From: Gammaproteobacteria bacterium
GTDB lineage: Bacteria; Pseudomonadota; Gammaproteobacteria; SZUA-21
Direction of reading: 5' to 3'
Assembly (NCBI GenBank): GCA_003233075.1
Contig: QIKQ01000317.1
Span: 1-14,859 of the forward strand
DNA length: 14,859 nucleotides
Under the pieces are notes generated by a model. It made no database searches, was not told where the DNA came from, and saw only the letters and a program-made list of their open reading frames with translations. This document shows, in pieces, positions 1 to 6,409 of this stretch (positions are counted from its first letter, which is position 1; every line of letters starts with the position of its first letter). The position numbers were made by a program, and so were the translations under genes.

Positions 1-9
1 ACTTGGTGC

Positions 10-588
10 TCATAACTCTGTCTCTCGTATGGATTCAGACATATTAAGCAATTTAAGTAATTGCGCTTCATCAAACGGTTTTCTAATGCAATAGTTCGCG
101 CCAGCTGCAAAAGCTTTATCAATATTTTCTTGGCTAAAATAGCCAGTCATCGTAATCACACAAATATCATATTTAATTAATTCTGTTTTAATGTACTTGC
201 ATACTTCAAAACCATTTAAACGTGGCATCATTAAATCCAGCAAGACAAAATCTGGCTTATAACCTTCTAATTTGACGCCCGCAGCAAAACCGTCGTGTGC
301 GACAACAATTTCTGCTTCAGCGTCATAAAGAAGAATGAATTCTTCTAAAAACTGGGTTATTTGTATGTTGTCATCAACAACTAAAATACTTGAGGAAGCC
401 TTAGAATCATTTTCTAATTTGATTCCTCGACTATGTGCGAATTTTTTTATCTCTTTTAGGCTGAACCGTCTGTGTCCGCCAGGAGTGGTACGTGCTTTTA
501 ATATTCCCTTATTAACCCAATCGCGAACCGTAATGGGCGATACTCTCAGTAACTTAGCTACTTCATTTGGTCGTAAATCATGGCGCAT
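10..588 (-). CDS. MerR-type HTH / receiver-domain fusion regulator
   Basis: Predicted cytoplasmic DNA-binding response regulator of 192 residues. Residues 1-56 form a MerR/excisionase-type winged helix (RPNEVAKLLRVSPITVRDWV, then the wing TTPGGHRRF). Residues 67-181 form a CheY-like receiver domain with the acidic pair D72-D73, phospho-acceptor D118 in LLDLMMPRLNG, T148 and K170 in RKPF, so it should be phosphorylatable. No histidine kinase lies in the window, so its partner is unknown. The frame continues upstream to 639, but I chose the ATG at 586-588: it has GAGG 8 nt upstream, the HTH fold begins there, and the transcript predicted from the promoter at 640-668 would start near 633. The order is unusual, since most response regulators have the receiver first. 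Regulated genes are unknown; autoregulation is possible because a recurring motif lies in its promoter spacer. Confidence 0.88.
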   Translation of the reverse strand: MRHDLRPNEVAKLLRVSPITVRDWVNKGILKARTTPGGHRRFSLKEIKKFAHSRGIKLENDSKASSSILVVDDNIQITQFLEEFILLYDAEAEIVVAHDGFAAGVKLEGYKPDFVLLDLMMPRLNGFEVCKYIKTELIKYDICVITMTGYFSQENIDKAFAAGANYCIRKPFDEAQLLKLLNMSESIRETEL

Positions 589-639
589 AACACATGCCTC
601 AACAATGCAAGTTAATCTACCCCAACACATCCTAAACAA

Positions 640-668
640 ATTAAATAGAAAAGGTCGATACCTATCAA
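640..668 (-). promoter_or_regulatory. Sigma70-like promoter of the MerR-receiver gene
   Basis: On the minus strand, TTGATA (663-668) and TTTAAT (640-645) are separated by 17 bp; each matches the sigma70 consensus at 5 of 6 positions. The spacer contains GGTATCGAC (654-662), a motif that recurs as GGCATCGACACAA at 751-763 and GGTATCGACACAA at 919-931. The predicted start near 633 gives a leader of about 45 nt to the ATG at 588. Promoter activity is inferred from sequence only. Confidence 0.55.
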
Positions 669-864
669 GGGTCTAAAAACCTCGCGGTTCTCTCGCCCAG
701 TCACAAACAGTCAGGGAGAAACCTGTGAACATGTAACTTCGCTGCAGATAGGCATCGACACAAACCTTTGACTTACAAAATTAAAAATTTTTTTAATTAA
801 GTCTTTAAAAATAAACACAAAATTATATAGGTAAACCTCTCCAATTTGTGCTTAAAGCTAATTA

Positions 865-900
865 ATATCGTTTCAATCGATTATATCGTTTCAATCGGTT
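865..900. repeat. 18-bp tandem direct repeat, two units
   Basis: Units at 865-882 (ATATCGTTTCAATCGATT) and 883-900 (ATATCGTTTCAATCGGTT) abut exactly and differ at one base. The period of 18 bp is close to two helical turns, so both copies would face nearly the same side of the helix. That suits a pair of protein-binding sites, but no binding protein is known. Confidence 0.75.
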
Positions 901-1103
901 TTGTAAAGGGACATAAACGGTATCGACACAATTATTCTAAACTTCAACCTTTTTAATAGCGATTAATCAACATGTTAGAATATTTCTAGAAATTAAATTT
1001 TATTGAACAGATGTTTATTTGTGGCCATTATATAGACAATACTTCTTAACAATTCCATAAATTCTGATATTTACAAGGAATATACGAAGATGAACAAAAC
1101 TAC

Positions 1104-1174
1104 CGCAACAACGGGGAGCTTCAAATGCGACTATTAAGCATCGAGATAAAAAAGCAAACGGGACAACAGTGATA
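1104..1174 (+). repeat. Dispersed repeat, copy A
   Basis: This stretch matches the reverse complement of 5304-5408. Shared blocks are CGCAACRACGGGRAGCTTCRA followed by ATGC, then CTATTAAGC, GAGATAAAAAA and a G(R)GACARCAGTGATA end. Copy B carries about 35 extra bases after the first block. Copy A ends in the hairpin at 1160-1189. A 15-codon reading frame (1090-1137) overlaps it and is probably meaningless. Confidence 0.65.
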
Positions 1175-1189
1175 CCTCACTGCTGTCCC
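1160..1189. repeat. Hairpin of two opposed 13-bp motif copies
   Basis: GGGACAACAGTGA (1160-1172) and TCACTGCTGTCCC (1177-1189) are complementary except for one position and are separated by the 4-nt loop TACC. No T-tract follows, so it is not a typical intrinsic terminator. The same 13-bp motif recurs at 1510-1522, 5306-5318 and 5485-5497. Confidence 0.7.
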
Positions 1190-1523
1190 ACAGTTTGGAA
1201 TAAATAAGAAAGGCTGGCCTTAAGATTATACCTGTAAGTCTGAAAAGAACATTGAAATAACAGGGGTTAGGTTGGTCACATCCTACTCACGTTTACCATC
1301 AGTCGCTTAACCCTTGGTCGAGACATGAATTTGAGACGCTTTCCATAAGACTAATAAATGTTAAACCTGAAGCAGTGCGTTAGTTGTTTATTATAATTTT
1401 GAAGGATCTGTAGCCCGGCTCTTCACGACTGCAGGGATGCAAGAGGTAGAGCAACGCAGGAGCAGATATTGAGTATCGCCCTTCCTATACCAAGTACGCG
1501 GTTAACTGTGGGACAGCAGTGAG
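1176..1523. mobile_element. Possible non-autonomous element with 20-bp inverted repeats
   Basis: Perfect 20-bp inverted repeats at 1176-1195 and 1504-1523 bound about 308 bp of sequence with no open frame of note. The 9-bp direct repeat AGTGATACC lies at 1168-1176 and 1522-1530, overlapping the ends. It could be a target duplication or simply part of the repeat. The interior includes a GTAGCCCGGCTCTTCA tract (1410-1425), which belongs to the family also seen at 11306-11404. Mobility is inferred from the end structure only. Confidence 0.4.
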
Positions 1524-1563
1524 TGATACCTTGTTTCGAAAGTTAGCGACTAGACCACCTCGC

Positions 1564-3003
1564 TTACTGAAAACTACTTGGATCAAACCAACTCAATTTT
1601 TTATGTAATGCAACCACTTCACCAACAATGATTAAAGTAGGCGGTTTTAACTTTGCTTGCTTAACTTTCTCTGGCATGCTCTCTAAGGTGCCAGTCACTA
1701 CTTTTTGATTTTTTGTAGTTCCTTGTTGAATCATAGCAATTGGAGTTGTAGTCGCCATGCCGTGTGCAATTAGCTCTTTGCATATTATTGATATGCCATG
1801 CAACCCCATGTAAAAAACAATTGTTTGCTTTGGTTGCACCAGCGCAGTCCAGTTAATATTCGTTGTACCATCTTTAAGATGGCCCGTGACAAAAATAACC
1901 GATTGCGCATAATCACGGTGTGTTAGCGGTATTCCAGCATAAGACGAAATACCAATTGCGGCCGTTACCCCAGGCACGACTTGAAAATTAATACCCTGCT
2001 CGGCAAGCGTATCAATTTCCTCTCCACCCCGACCAAATACAAAAGGATCACCACCTTTGAGTCGACAAACTGTTTTTCCTTCTTTTGCCAATCTCACTAA
2101 TAAATGATTTATATCTTCTTGTGGAACTGTGTGATTATCTCTTTCTTTACCAACGTATATTCGTTCTGCATCACGCCTACACATGTCGAGTACTTCTTTT
2201 GATACCAGACGATCATGAACAATAACATCTGCTTTTTGCATTAGTCGCAAGGCACGAAACGTGAGCAAATCAGGGTCGCCCGGCCCACCCCCTACTAAAT
2301 AAACTTCACCAATACTTTGTTTATTATTAGCAAATACCTTTAGCTCGGCTTGCAACGCTCTTTCGGCCAAGTCATCTTTGTGCGCAAACACATATTCGGC
2401 AAAAAGACCATCAAGTGCCTTCTCCCAAAATGCACGACGAGTATTGACGTCCGGTAAAGCCTGTTTAACTTGTTCACGATGTTTTTCACATAACTCACCC
2501 AAACGCCCATAGGCAGAAGGAATTATCGATTCCAATTTTGAACGTAACAGACGTGCTAGCACGGGGGATGAGCCACCTGTTGAGACTGCGACTTGAACTG
2601 GCTTTCGATCAATTATAGAAGGCACGATAAAACTGCATAAACTAGGATCGTCAACGACATTAACTGGTATCGCTTTACTTTGAGCATGTTGCGAAACAAC
2701 TTCATTTACTTTTTTGTTATCAGTTGCGGAAATAACCAGTACGCAGCCGTCCAAACAAGATTCCTCATATTCCTTCTCGATAATTTCAACTCGGCTTGAA
2801 TCGGATAACTCATCAATACTGTCTTTAATTTTATCGCTGAGCTTTGGAGACACTAATTTAACGCGCGCCCCAGCATCAAGCAAAAATTCAAGTTTACGCG
2901 CAGCGACAGTACCGCCACCTACAAGCAAACATCGTTTATCTTTTATATTGTAAAAGATCGGTAAATAAGATTTTGATTCAGTCATAGGGCTTTTCAAGTT
3001 CAC
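1564..3003 (-). CDS. cysG: Siroheme synthase CysG (multifunctional)
   Basis: Cytoplasmic enzyme making siroheme from uroporphyrinogen III: SAM-dependent methylation to precorrin-2, NAD-dependent oxidation to sirohydrochlorin, then iron insertion. Siroheme serves sulfite and nitrite reductases. The N-terminal dehydrogenase/ferrochelatase half has the Rossmann motif VGGGTVAARK (28-37) and STGGSSP (141-147). The C-terminal methyltransferase half has LVGGGPGDPDLLTF (236-249), RLKGGDPFVFGRGGEE (314-329), VVPGVTAA (342-349) and THRDYAQSVIFVTGH (361-375). At 479 residues it is a little longer than the E. coli enzyme (457). The GTG at 3001-3003 lies 3 nt after the serS stop, suggesting coupled translation in a serS-cysG unit. 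The ATG at 2983-2985 (MTESKSYLPIF) is an equally plausible start; neither has a strong ribosome binding site. Confidence 0.97.
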   Translation of the reverse strand: MNLKSPMTESKSYLPIFYNIKDKRCLLVGGGTVAARKLEFLLDAGARVKLVSPKLSDKIKDSIDELSDSSRVEIIEKEYEESCLDGCVLVISATDNKKVNEVVSQHAQSKAIPVNVVDDPSLCSFIVPSIIDRKPVQVAVSTGGSSPVLARLLRSKLESIIPSAYGRLGELCEKHREQVKQALPDVNTRRAFWEKALDGLFAEYVFAHKDDLAERALQAELKVFANNKQSIGEVYLVGGGPGDPDLLTFRALRLMQKADVIVHDRLVSKEVLDMCRRDAERIYVGKERDNHTVPQEDINHLLVRLAKEGKTVCRLKGGDPFVFGRGGEEIDTLAEQGINFQVVPGVTAAIGISSYAGIPLTHRDYAQSVIFVTGHLKDGTTNINWTALVQPKQTIVFYMGLHGISIICKELIAHGMATTTPIAMIQQGTTKNQKVVTGTLESMPEKVKQAKLKPPTLIIVGEVVALHKKLSWFDPSSFQ

Positions 3004-3006
3004 TAC

Positions 3007-4317
3007 TTATTTTAATATCTCAACGCCTGGCATGTAAGGTTTTAGGGCATCAGGAATTCGGATACTGCCATCCGCTTGCTGATAGTTCTCCATTATAGCC
3101 ACTAATGTGCGACCTACTGCTAAACCCGATCCATTGACTGTATGCACCGGCTCAGGTTTACCTGTCTCTGGATTACGCCAACGAGCCTGCATGCGTCGCG
3201 CTTGAAAGGCTTCAAAATTACTACAAGATGATATTTCTCGATAGCAGTTTTGACTCGGTAACCAGACTTCTAGATCATACGTTTTTGAAGCACCAAAACC
3301 AATATCTCCAGTGCATAGGGCGACTACCCGATAGGGTAGGTTTAGGCCTAACAATATAGCCTCGGCGTGCTTGGTTAAGTCTTCTAAAGCTTGTTCAGAT
3401 TGCTGCGGTTCGACAATTTGCACCAACTCGACTTTTTCAAATTGATGTTGGCGAATAATACCTTTTGTATCTTTGCCATAAGAACCTGCTTCAGAGCGAA
3501 AACAAGGCGTATGCGCAACGCGTTTAATTGGCAGTTGTTTCGCATCGACAATTTCGTCGCGTACTAAATTTGTCAGCGGCACTTCAGCGGTTGGAATTAA
3601 ATAATAAGATTTACCTTGATTTGCCTGCTGACCTTCTTTTTGTTCTGAGTGATGCTCTAATTTAAATAAGTCTTCTTCGAATTTAGGTAACTGCCCTGTT
3701 CCAAAGAGACTTTCATTGTTAACAATATACGGCACATAGGTTTCGATATAACCGTGAGACCTGGTATGAATATCTAACATGTATTGAATTAATACTCGAT
3801 GTAATTGTGCTAATTTGCCATGAAAAACACTAAATCGAGAGCCAGTTAATTTGACCGCAGCTTCTAAATCCAATAAGCCTAATTGTGTGCCCAAATCAAC
3901 ATGATCTTTAATCTCAAAATCAAATTTTGGAATTTTACCACTGACTCGCACTTCAATATTGTCGTTTTCGTTTTTCCCAATTGGGCTTGAAGTACTTGGA
4001 ATATTGGGTATGCTAGCGTATATGGTGTGCAGTTTGTTTTGTAATTCTTCGAGTTCAGATTCAGACTGCTTTAACTCATCACCAAGAGAACTCACCTGCT
4101 TCATGACTTCTTGCGCGTCTTCGCCTTTTTTCTTTAGTTCACCGATTTTTTTCGAAACCAGCTTTCGATTATTCTGTAATTCTTGAGTACGTACTTGAAT
4201 TTGTTTTCGCCGTACCTCTAATTGTTCAATTTGCTCTACATCGAGGATAAATCCTCGGGTTTTTAGCTTGTCAGCGACCTCTTGCAAATTGGCACGAACA
4301 TACTTCAGTTCCAACAT
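3007..4317 (-). CDS. serS: Seryl-tRNA synthetase
   Basis: Class II aminoacyl-tRNA synthetase charging tRNA-Ser (and tRNA-Sec where present) in the cytoplasm. Residues 30-100 form the long antiparallel coiled coil that contacts the tRNA extra arm (rich in K, E and Q). The catalytic core follows: IPTAEVPLTN (241-250), motif 2 around 270-298 with CFRSEAGSYGKDTKGIIRQHQF, the TYDLEVWLPSQNCYREISS stretch (346-364), and motif 3 NGSGLAVGRTLVAIMENYQ (395-413) with its conserved arginine at 403. The length of 436 residues is normal. It is the first gene of a unit with cysG, driven by the promoter at 4364-4392. The GGAG at 4330-4333 lies 12 nt from the ATG, a longer spacing than usual. Confidence 0.98.
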   Translation of the reverse strand: MLELKYVRANLQEVADKLKTRGFILDVEQIEQLEVRRKQIQVRTQELQNNRKLVSKKIGELKKKGEDAQEVMKQVSSLGDELKQSESELEELQNKLHTIYASIPNIPSTSSPIGKNENDNIEVRVSGKIPKFDFEIKDHVDLGTQLGLLDLEAAVKLTGSRFSVFHGKLAQLHRVLIQYMLDIHTRSHGYIETYVPYIVNNESLFGTGQLPKFEEDLFKLEHHSEQKEGQQANQGKSYYLIPTAEVPLTNLVRDEIVDAKQLPIKRVAHTPCFRSEAGSYGKDTKGIIRQHQFEKVELVQIVEPQQSEQALEDLTKHAEAILLGLNLPYRVVALCTGDIGFGASKTYDLEVWLPSQNCYREISSCSNFEAFQARRMQARWRNPETGKPEPVHTVNGSGLAVGRTLVAIMENYQQADGSIRIPDALKPYMPGVEILK

Positions 4318-4363
4318 TAGATTTAGTGTCTCCAGAGTTTAATCGAGATGAAATTTGTTTGTG

Positions 4364-4392
4364 TTTATACCTTAAAATAGAAAATTTCTCAA
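4364..4392 (-). promoter_or_regulatory. Sigma70-like promoter of serS-cysG
   Basis: TTGAGA (4387-4392) and TATAAA (4364-4369) on the minus strand are separated by exactly 17 bp; each matches the consensus at 5 of 6 positions. The start would fall near 4357, giving a leader of about 40 nt before the serS ATG. The leader is too short for a T-box. Confidence 0.6.
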
Positions 4393-4439
4393 TCAAAACA
4401 GCTATTTCAACCCATATTTATTCGGCTTACCTCGCAGGC

Positions 4440-4722
4440 CAATGCCATTAACTTAAGACGTAATTACAAAATGTTGCAGTCGGCACAGGCGTAGGCGGGT
4501 TCAGGAAACTCCGGCATTCGATGTTTTTTGAGCATCGCTGGTCGAAAACGACGCAAAGGCCACAGACAGGCTACAAAATTATCAATAATACAGTAGCCCG
4601 TAAGAAGTCGCCATAGGCGACGAAATGCGGGAAATCTCAATTCTTTCCCGCAGTACACGTTCTTCGAACGCTCCGTGCGGGCTACAAATAATTCATAACA
4701 AAGCTTTAAGTTAATGGCATTG
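4440..4722. mobile_element. MITE-like element with perfect 17-bp terminal inverted repeats
   Basis: CAATGCCATTAACTTAA (4440-4456) and TTAAGTTAATGGCATTG (4706-4722) are exact inverted repeats bounding 283 bp between crcB and serS. No transposase is encoded. The only long frame (97 residues, minus strand, 4464-4757) runs out beyond one end and is cysteine- and arginine-rich in a way typical of read-through of structured repeats, so I do not call it a gene. The interior folds into a cloverleaf-like structure (4593-4685). No clear target duplication was seen. The serS promoter lies just outside the element. Confidence 0.5.
4593..4685. repeat. Cloverleaf-like structured repeat
   Basis: An outer 8-bp stem GTAGCCCG (4593-4600) / CGGGCTAC (4678-4685) encloses three perfect hairpins: GTCGCC/GGCGAC (4607-4612/4616-4621), GCGGGAAA/TTTCCCGC (4627-4634/4644-4651) and CGTTC/GAACG (4658-4662/4666-4670). 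The GTAGCCCG end matches the repeats at 1410 and 11306-11404. It has no tRNA consensus (no TTCRA arm), so it is not called a tRNA. Confidence 0.65.
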
Positions 4723-4778
4723 CCCCGCTGCCAGTACAAACCATTGGGTGCCTCCAAAGTAGAAGAATGAATTTATCC

Positions 4779-4795
4779 CCCCACTTAAATTGGGG
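4779..4795. repeat. Small G/C-rich hairpin downstream of crcB
   Basis: CCCCA (4779-4783) and TGGGG (4791-4795) enclose CTTAAAT. It resembles the CCCCGC-TTTAATT-GCGGGG hairpin at 6428-6446 and may be a degraded copy of the same dispersed repeat. It lies just after the crcB stop on the minus strand but lacks a T-tract. Confidence 0.35.
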
Positions 4796-4814
4796 TCGCG
4801 CGGGGCGAAATCTA

Positions 4815-5195
4815 TTAAGCAAAAACGTATTTCACGATCAATGTTCCGGCCCAGACAGCTAAGATGCTTAATACAACGCTTAATCCAATGTAAATGCCAG
4901 CTTTCATATATTCTGCATTTTGAAACATTAATAGCGTTTCGATTGAAAATGTTGAATAGGTTGTAAATGCACCTAGTAAACCCAATTGAATTGCATGCAG
5001 CAGTTCATCACTAATTGAAATTTTTGTATGAAACAGTGTATAGATAATACCCAGAATTAGACAACCAAGTACATTCACAATAAGCGTGCCGTATGGAAAA
5101 TCTCTGCCAAGCCAATTGCCAATCTGAAGTGAAACCCAATAACGCATAATTGCGCCAATGCTACCACCGAGACCAATAAATACTATTTTTAGCAT
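4815..5195 (-). CDS. crcB: Fluoride exporter FluC/CrcB
   Basis: Small inner-membrane fluoride channel that acts as an antiparallel dual-topology dimer and lets fluoride leave the cell. The 126 residues and four predicted membrane segments (about 2-22, 36-54, 66-90, 99-123) match the family. Conserved blocks are GLGGSIGAIMRYW (8-20), GTLIVNVLGCLILG (36-49) with the pore asparagine N41, and GAFTTYSTFS (75-84). In most members the last block reads TTFSTF, with both phenylalanines forming the fluoride-coordinating Phe box; here the first is tyrosine (Y80) and the second is kept (F83). A single gene rather than a crcB pair fits a homodimer. No strong ribosome binding site is visible, and no fluoride riboswitch was recognised upstream. 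Confidence 0.95.
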   Translation of the reverse strand: MLKIVFIGLGGSIGAIMRYWVSLQIGNWLGRDFPYGTLIVNVLGCLILGIIYTLFHTKISISDELLHAIQLGLLGAFTTYSTFSIETLLMFQNAEYMKAGIYIGLSVVLSILAVWAGTLIVKYVFA

Positions 5196-5303
5196 AGACT
5201 AACACCCAGTCTAATATAGAAATTCTTAACGCGTTTCATGGGGAACACTGATGGTTAAATACTAAGTTTAGTCCAGAGCTATTCAAAAAGAAATTAACTA
5301 AAT

Positions 5304-5408
5304 TATCACTGCTGTCTCGTTAATTTTTTTATCTCAACGCTTAATAGCCACATTCACTAAACAAAATATTGACCGATAATATTGCATTCGAAGCTTCCCG
5401 TCGTTGCG
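5304..5408 (-). repeat. Dispersed repeat, copy B
   Basis: The reverse complement of this stretch aligns with 1104-1174, with about 35 extra bases between the CGCAACGACGGGAAGCTTCG end and the CTATTAAGCGTTGAGATAAA block. Its edge TCACTGCTGTCTC (5306-5318) opposes GGGACAGCAGGGC (5485-5497), giving an imperfect inverted pair about 190 bp apart. Confidence 0.6.
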
Positions 5409-5436
5409 AGACTGCGTTAGCAGTCGAAGCAATCTC
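5396..5436. repeat. Palindromic CGTCGTTGCGAG-type repeat
   Basis: The core GACTGCGTTAGCAGTC (5410-5425) is a 6-bp-stem hairpin inside the context CGTTGCGAG...GAAGCAATCTC. Short intergenic repeats of this look (GTCATTGCGAG...GAAGCAATCTC) occur widely in bacterial genomes; this resemblance is from memory, not a search. Confidence 0.5.
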
Positions 5437-5484
5437 CTAACGTAAGTCATTGAATTAGGGTTTCATGAAATATTTCAACACAGC

Positions 5485-5497
5485 GGGACAGCAGGGC
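5485..5497 (+). repeat. 13-bp motif copy downstream of lolA
   Basis: GGGACAGCAGGGC matches the first 10 bases of GGGACAGCAGTGA (1510-1522). It lies just after the lolA stop and opposes the motif at 5306-5318. Confidence 0.45.
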
Positions 5498-5512
5498 TAA
5501 ATTATATCAACA

Positions 5513-6193
5513 TTAGTGTTGGCCTTTAACCACGTCAACACCTTTTGGTATTTTAAAATTAAATTTTGATGCCTTAATATTTGGATTAATTGATGGCATA
5601 AAAAATTCAATCGTAGTCGTTTGCTTTAGATTATCAACCAGCACCATTTTTTTAAGCGATTTGCCAAAAGCTATTCTGACCGAATCAAATTCATTGTCGC
5701 TTCCTTTCGGCTTTAGTTCCACCCAAAATAGTCCCTGCTTTTTTCCCAAATCCTTAATCTCAAACTCTTTATCAAGTGACCCTGACCCGGTTAATACTCG
5801 AGCAGGCGTTTTACCTAATCCCTTCGCAAGTGATTTAATCGTAACTTGCTCTAACTCTTGATCATAAATCCAGATTTTTTTACCGTCACTGACTATTTGT
5901 TGCAGATCTGGTTTTACGTAGTCCCAGCGGAATTTACCCGGACGCTTAAGGTACAAAGTTCCACTGGCAGATTGCAAAACCAACTGATGCTCATTTTTTA
6001 AAACTTGCTTGAATTTTGCTTTGAATGATTTCACTTTGCCGTGAAATTGTTTTAATCTTTTTGTGCCTTCCGCTGAGTTTTGAACAACGTCCTTAGCCGC
6101 ATTGACGGATAATGAAACTGCAAAAAGAAACATAATGCTGAACAATAATATTACTGCACGACGTGCCTGCTTTACCTTAGCTATACCGTTCAA
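5513..6193 (-). CDS. lolA: Outer-membrane lipoprotein carrier LolA
   Basis: Periplasmic chaperone that takes lipoproteins released by LolCDE at the inner membrane and hands them to LolB at the outer membrane. A signal peptide spans residues 1-32: basic N region KQARR, hydrophobic stretch AVILLFSIMFLFAVSLSV, likely cut after VNA. The mature part shows the family pattern: FKAKFKQ (57-63), SGTLYLKRPGKFRWDY (77-92), QQIVSDGKKIWIYD (98-111), then a lipid-cavity half-barrel ending in FKIPKGVDVV. At 226 residues it is slightly longer than E. coli LolA. The start codon is TTG (6191-6193), supported by AGGAG at 6200-6204 with 6-nt spacing. ftsK lies 298 bp upstream, so lolA likely has its own promoter (6235-6240). 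Confidence 0.94.
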   Translation of the reverse strand: MNGIAKVKQARRAVILLFSIMFLFAVSLSVNAAKDVVQNSAEGTKRLKQFHGKVKSFKAKFKQVLKNEHQLVLQSASGTLYLKRPGKFRWDYVKPDLQQIVSDGKKIWIYDQELEQVTIKSLAKGLGKTPARVLTGSGSLDKEFEIKDLGKKQGLFWVELKPKGSDNEFDSVRIAFGKSLKKMVLVDNLKQTTTIEFFMPSINPNIKASKFNFKIPKGVDVVKGQH

Positions 6194-6198
6194 AATGG

Positions 6199-6240
6199 AC
6201 TCCTAATTAACATCGTATAATAGTTACTCACTCAATTATA
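6199..6240 (-). promoter_or_regulatory. lolA promoter -10 box and ribosome binding site
   Basis: A perfect TATAAT lies at 6235-6240 on the minus strand, giving a start near 6228 and a leader of about 35 nt. No good -35 hexamer is placed 16-18 bp upstream, so the promoter call is weak. AGGAG at 6200-6204 is well placed for the TTG start at 6191-6193 and decides that start. Confidence 0.45.
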
Positions 6241-6409
6241 TTAACAAATCTAGAGACAAACTTATGCTTGTTTCACAGCATAGTTACAACGTGACGAAAT
6301 GATGATAATTGCCCTCGCAAAATATTCTTTTATAATTTTGAGTGCTGTAATTACTTGCAAACTCAAAATGCTAGGAATACACAACATTCAAAGCAACTTC
6401 CTCAATTGA

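Larger units (their letters stand above)
589..1563. other. Gene-poor region with repeats
   Basis: No convincing gene was found on either strand over about 970 bp. The part next to the regulator gene (640-930) holds its promoter, three copies of a GGYATCGAC motif and an 18-bp tandem repeat. The part from 1104 to 1530 consists of repeat-related sequence with inverted repeats. The AT-rich stretch 930-1100 shows nothing I can name. No tRNA, 6S RNA, SRP RNA or tmRNA signature was recognised by eye. Confidence 0.6.
5196..5512. other. Repeat-filled gap at the usual rarA position
   Basis: No gene is visible in the 317 bp between lolA and crcB. Many Gammaproteobacteria have rarA (a recombination AAA+ ATPase) here. 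This gap instead holds copy B of the dispersed repeat (5304-5408), a small palindrome (5410-5425) and two opposed copies of the 13-bp motif near its edges. I saw no rarA remnant in either strand by eye. Confidence 0.55.

Noticed and set aside
335..676. Plus-strand open frame opposite the regulator gene
   Set aside because: It is antisense to the well-supported MerR-receiver gene and has no family features.
865..900. CRISPR-like array
   Set aside because: Only two units, directly abutting with no spacer, and no cas gene nearby.
1090..1137. Short frame MNKTTATTGSFKCDY with an upstream AAGGA, briefly reminiscent of a cold-shock protein start
   Set aside because: Most of it lies in the dispersed repeat (1104-1174) also found at 5304-5408, so the resemblance is chance.
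4318..4363. Possible T-box leader for serS
   Set aside because: The predicted leader is only about 40 nt, far too short, with no terminator hairpin or T-box sequence.
4464..4757. 97-residue minus-strand reading frame
   Set aside because: It lies almost wholly inside the inverted-repeat element, crosses its end, encodes translated hairpins, and shows no family resemblance or ribosome binding site.
5196..5300. Possible fluoride riboswitch upstream of crcB
   Set aside because: The conserved crcB-motif blocks and pseudoknot could not be placed in the leader on the minus strand.
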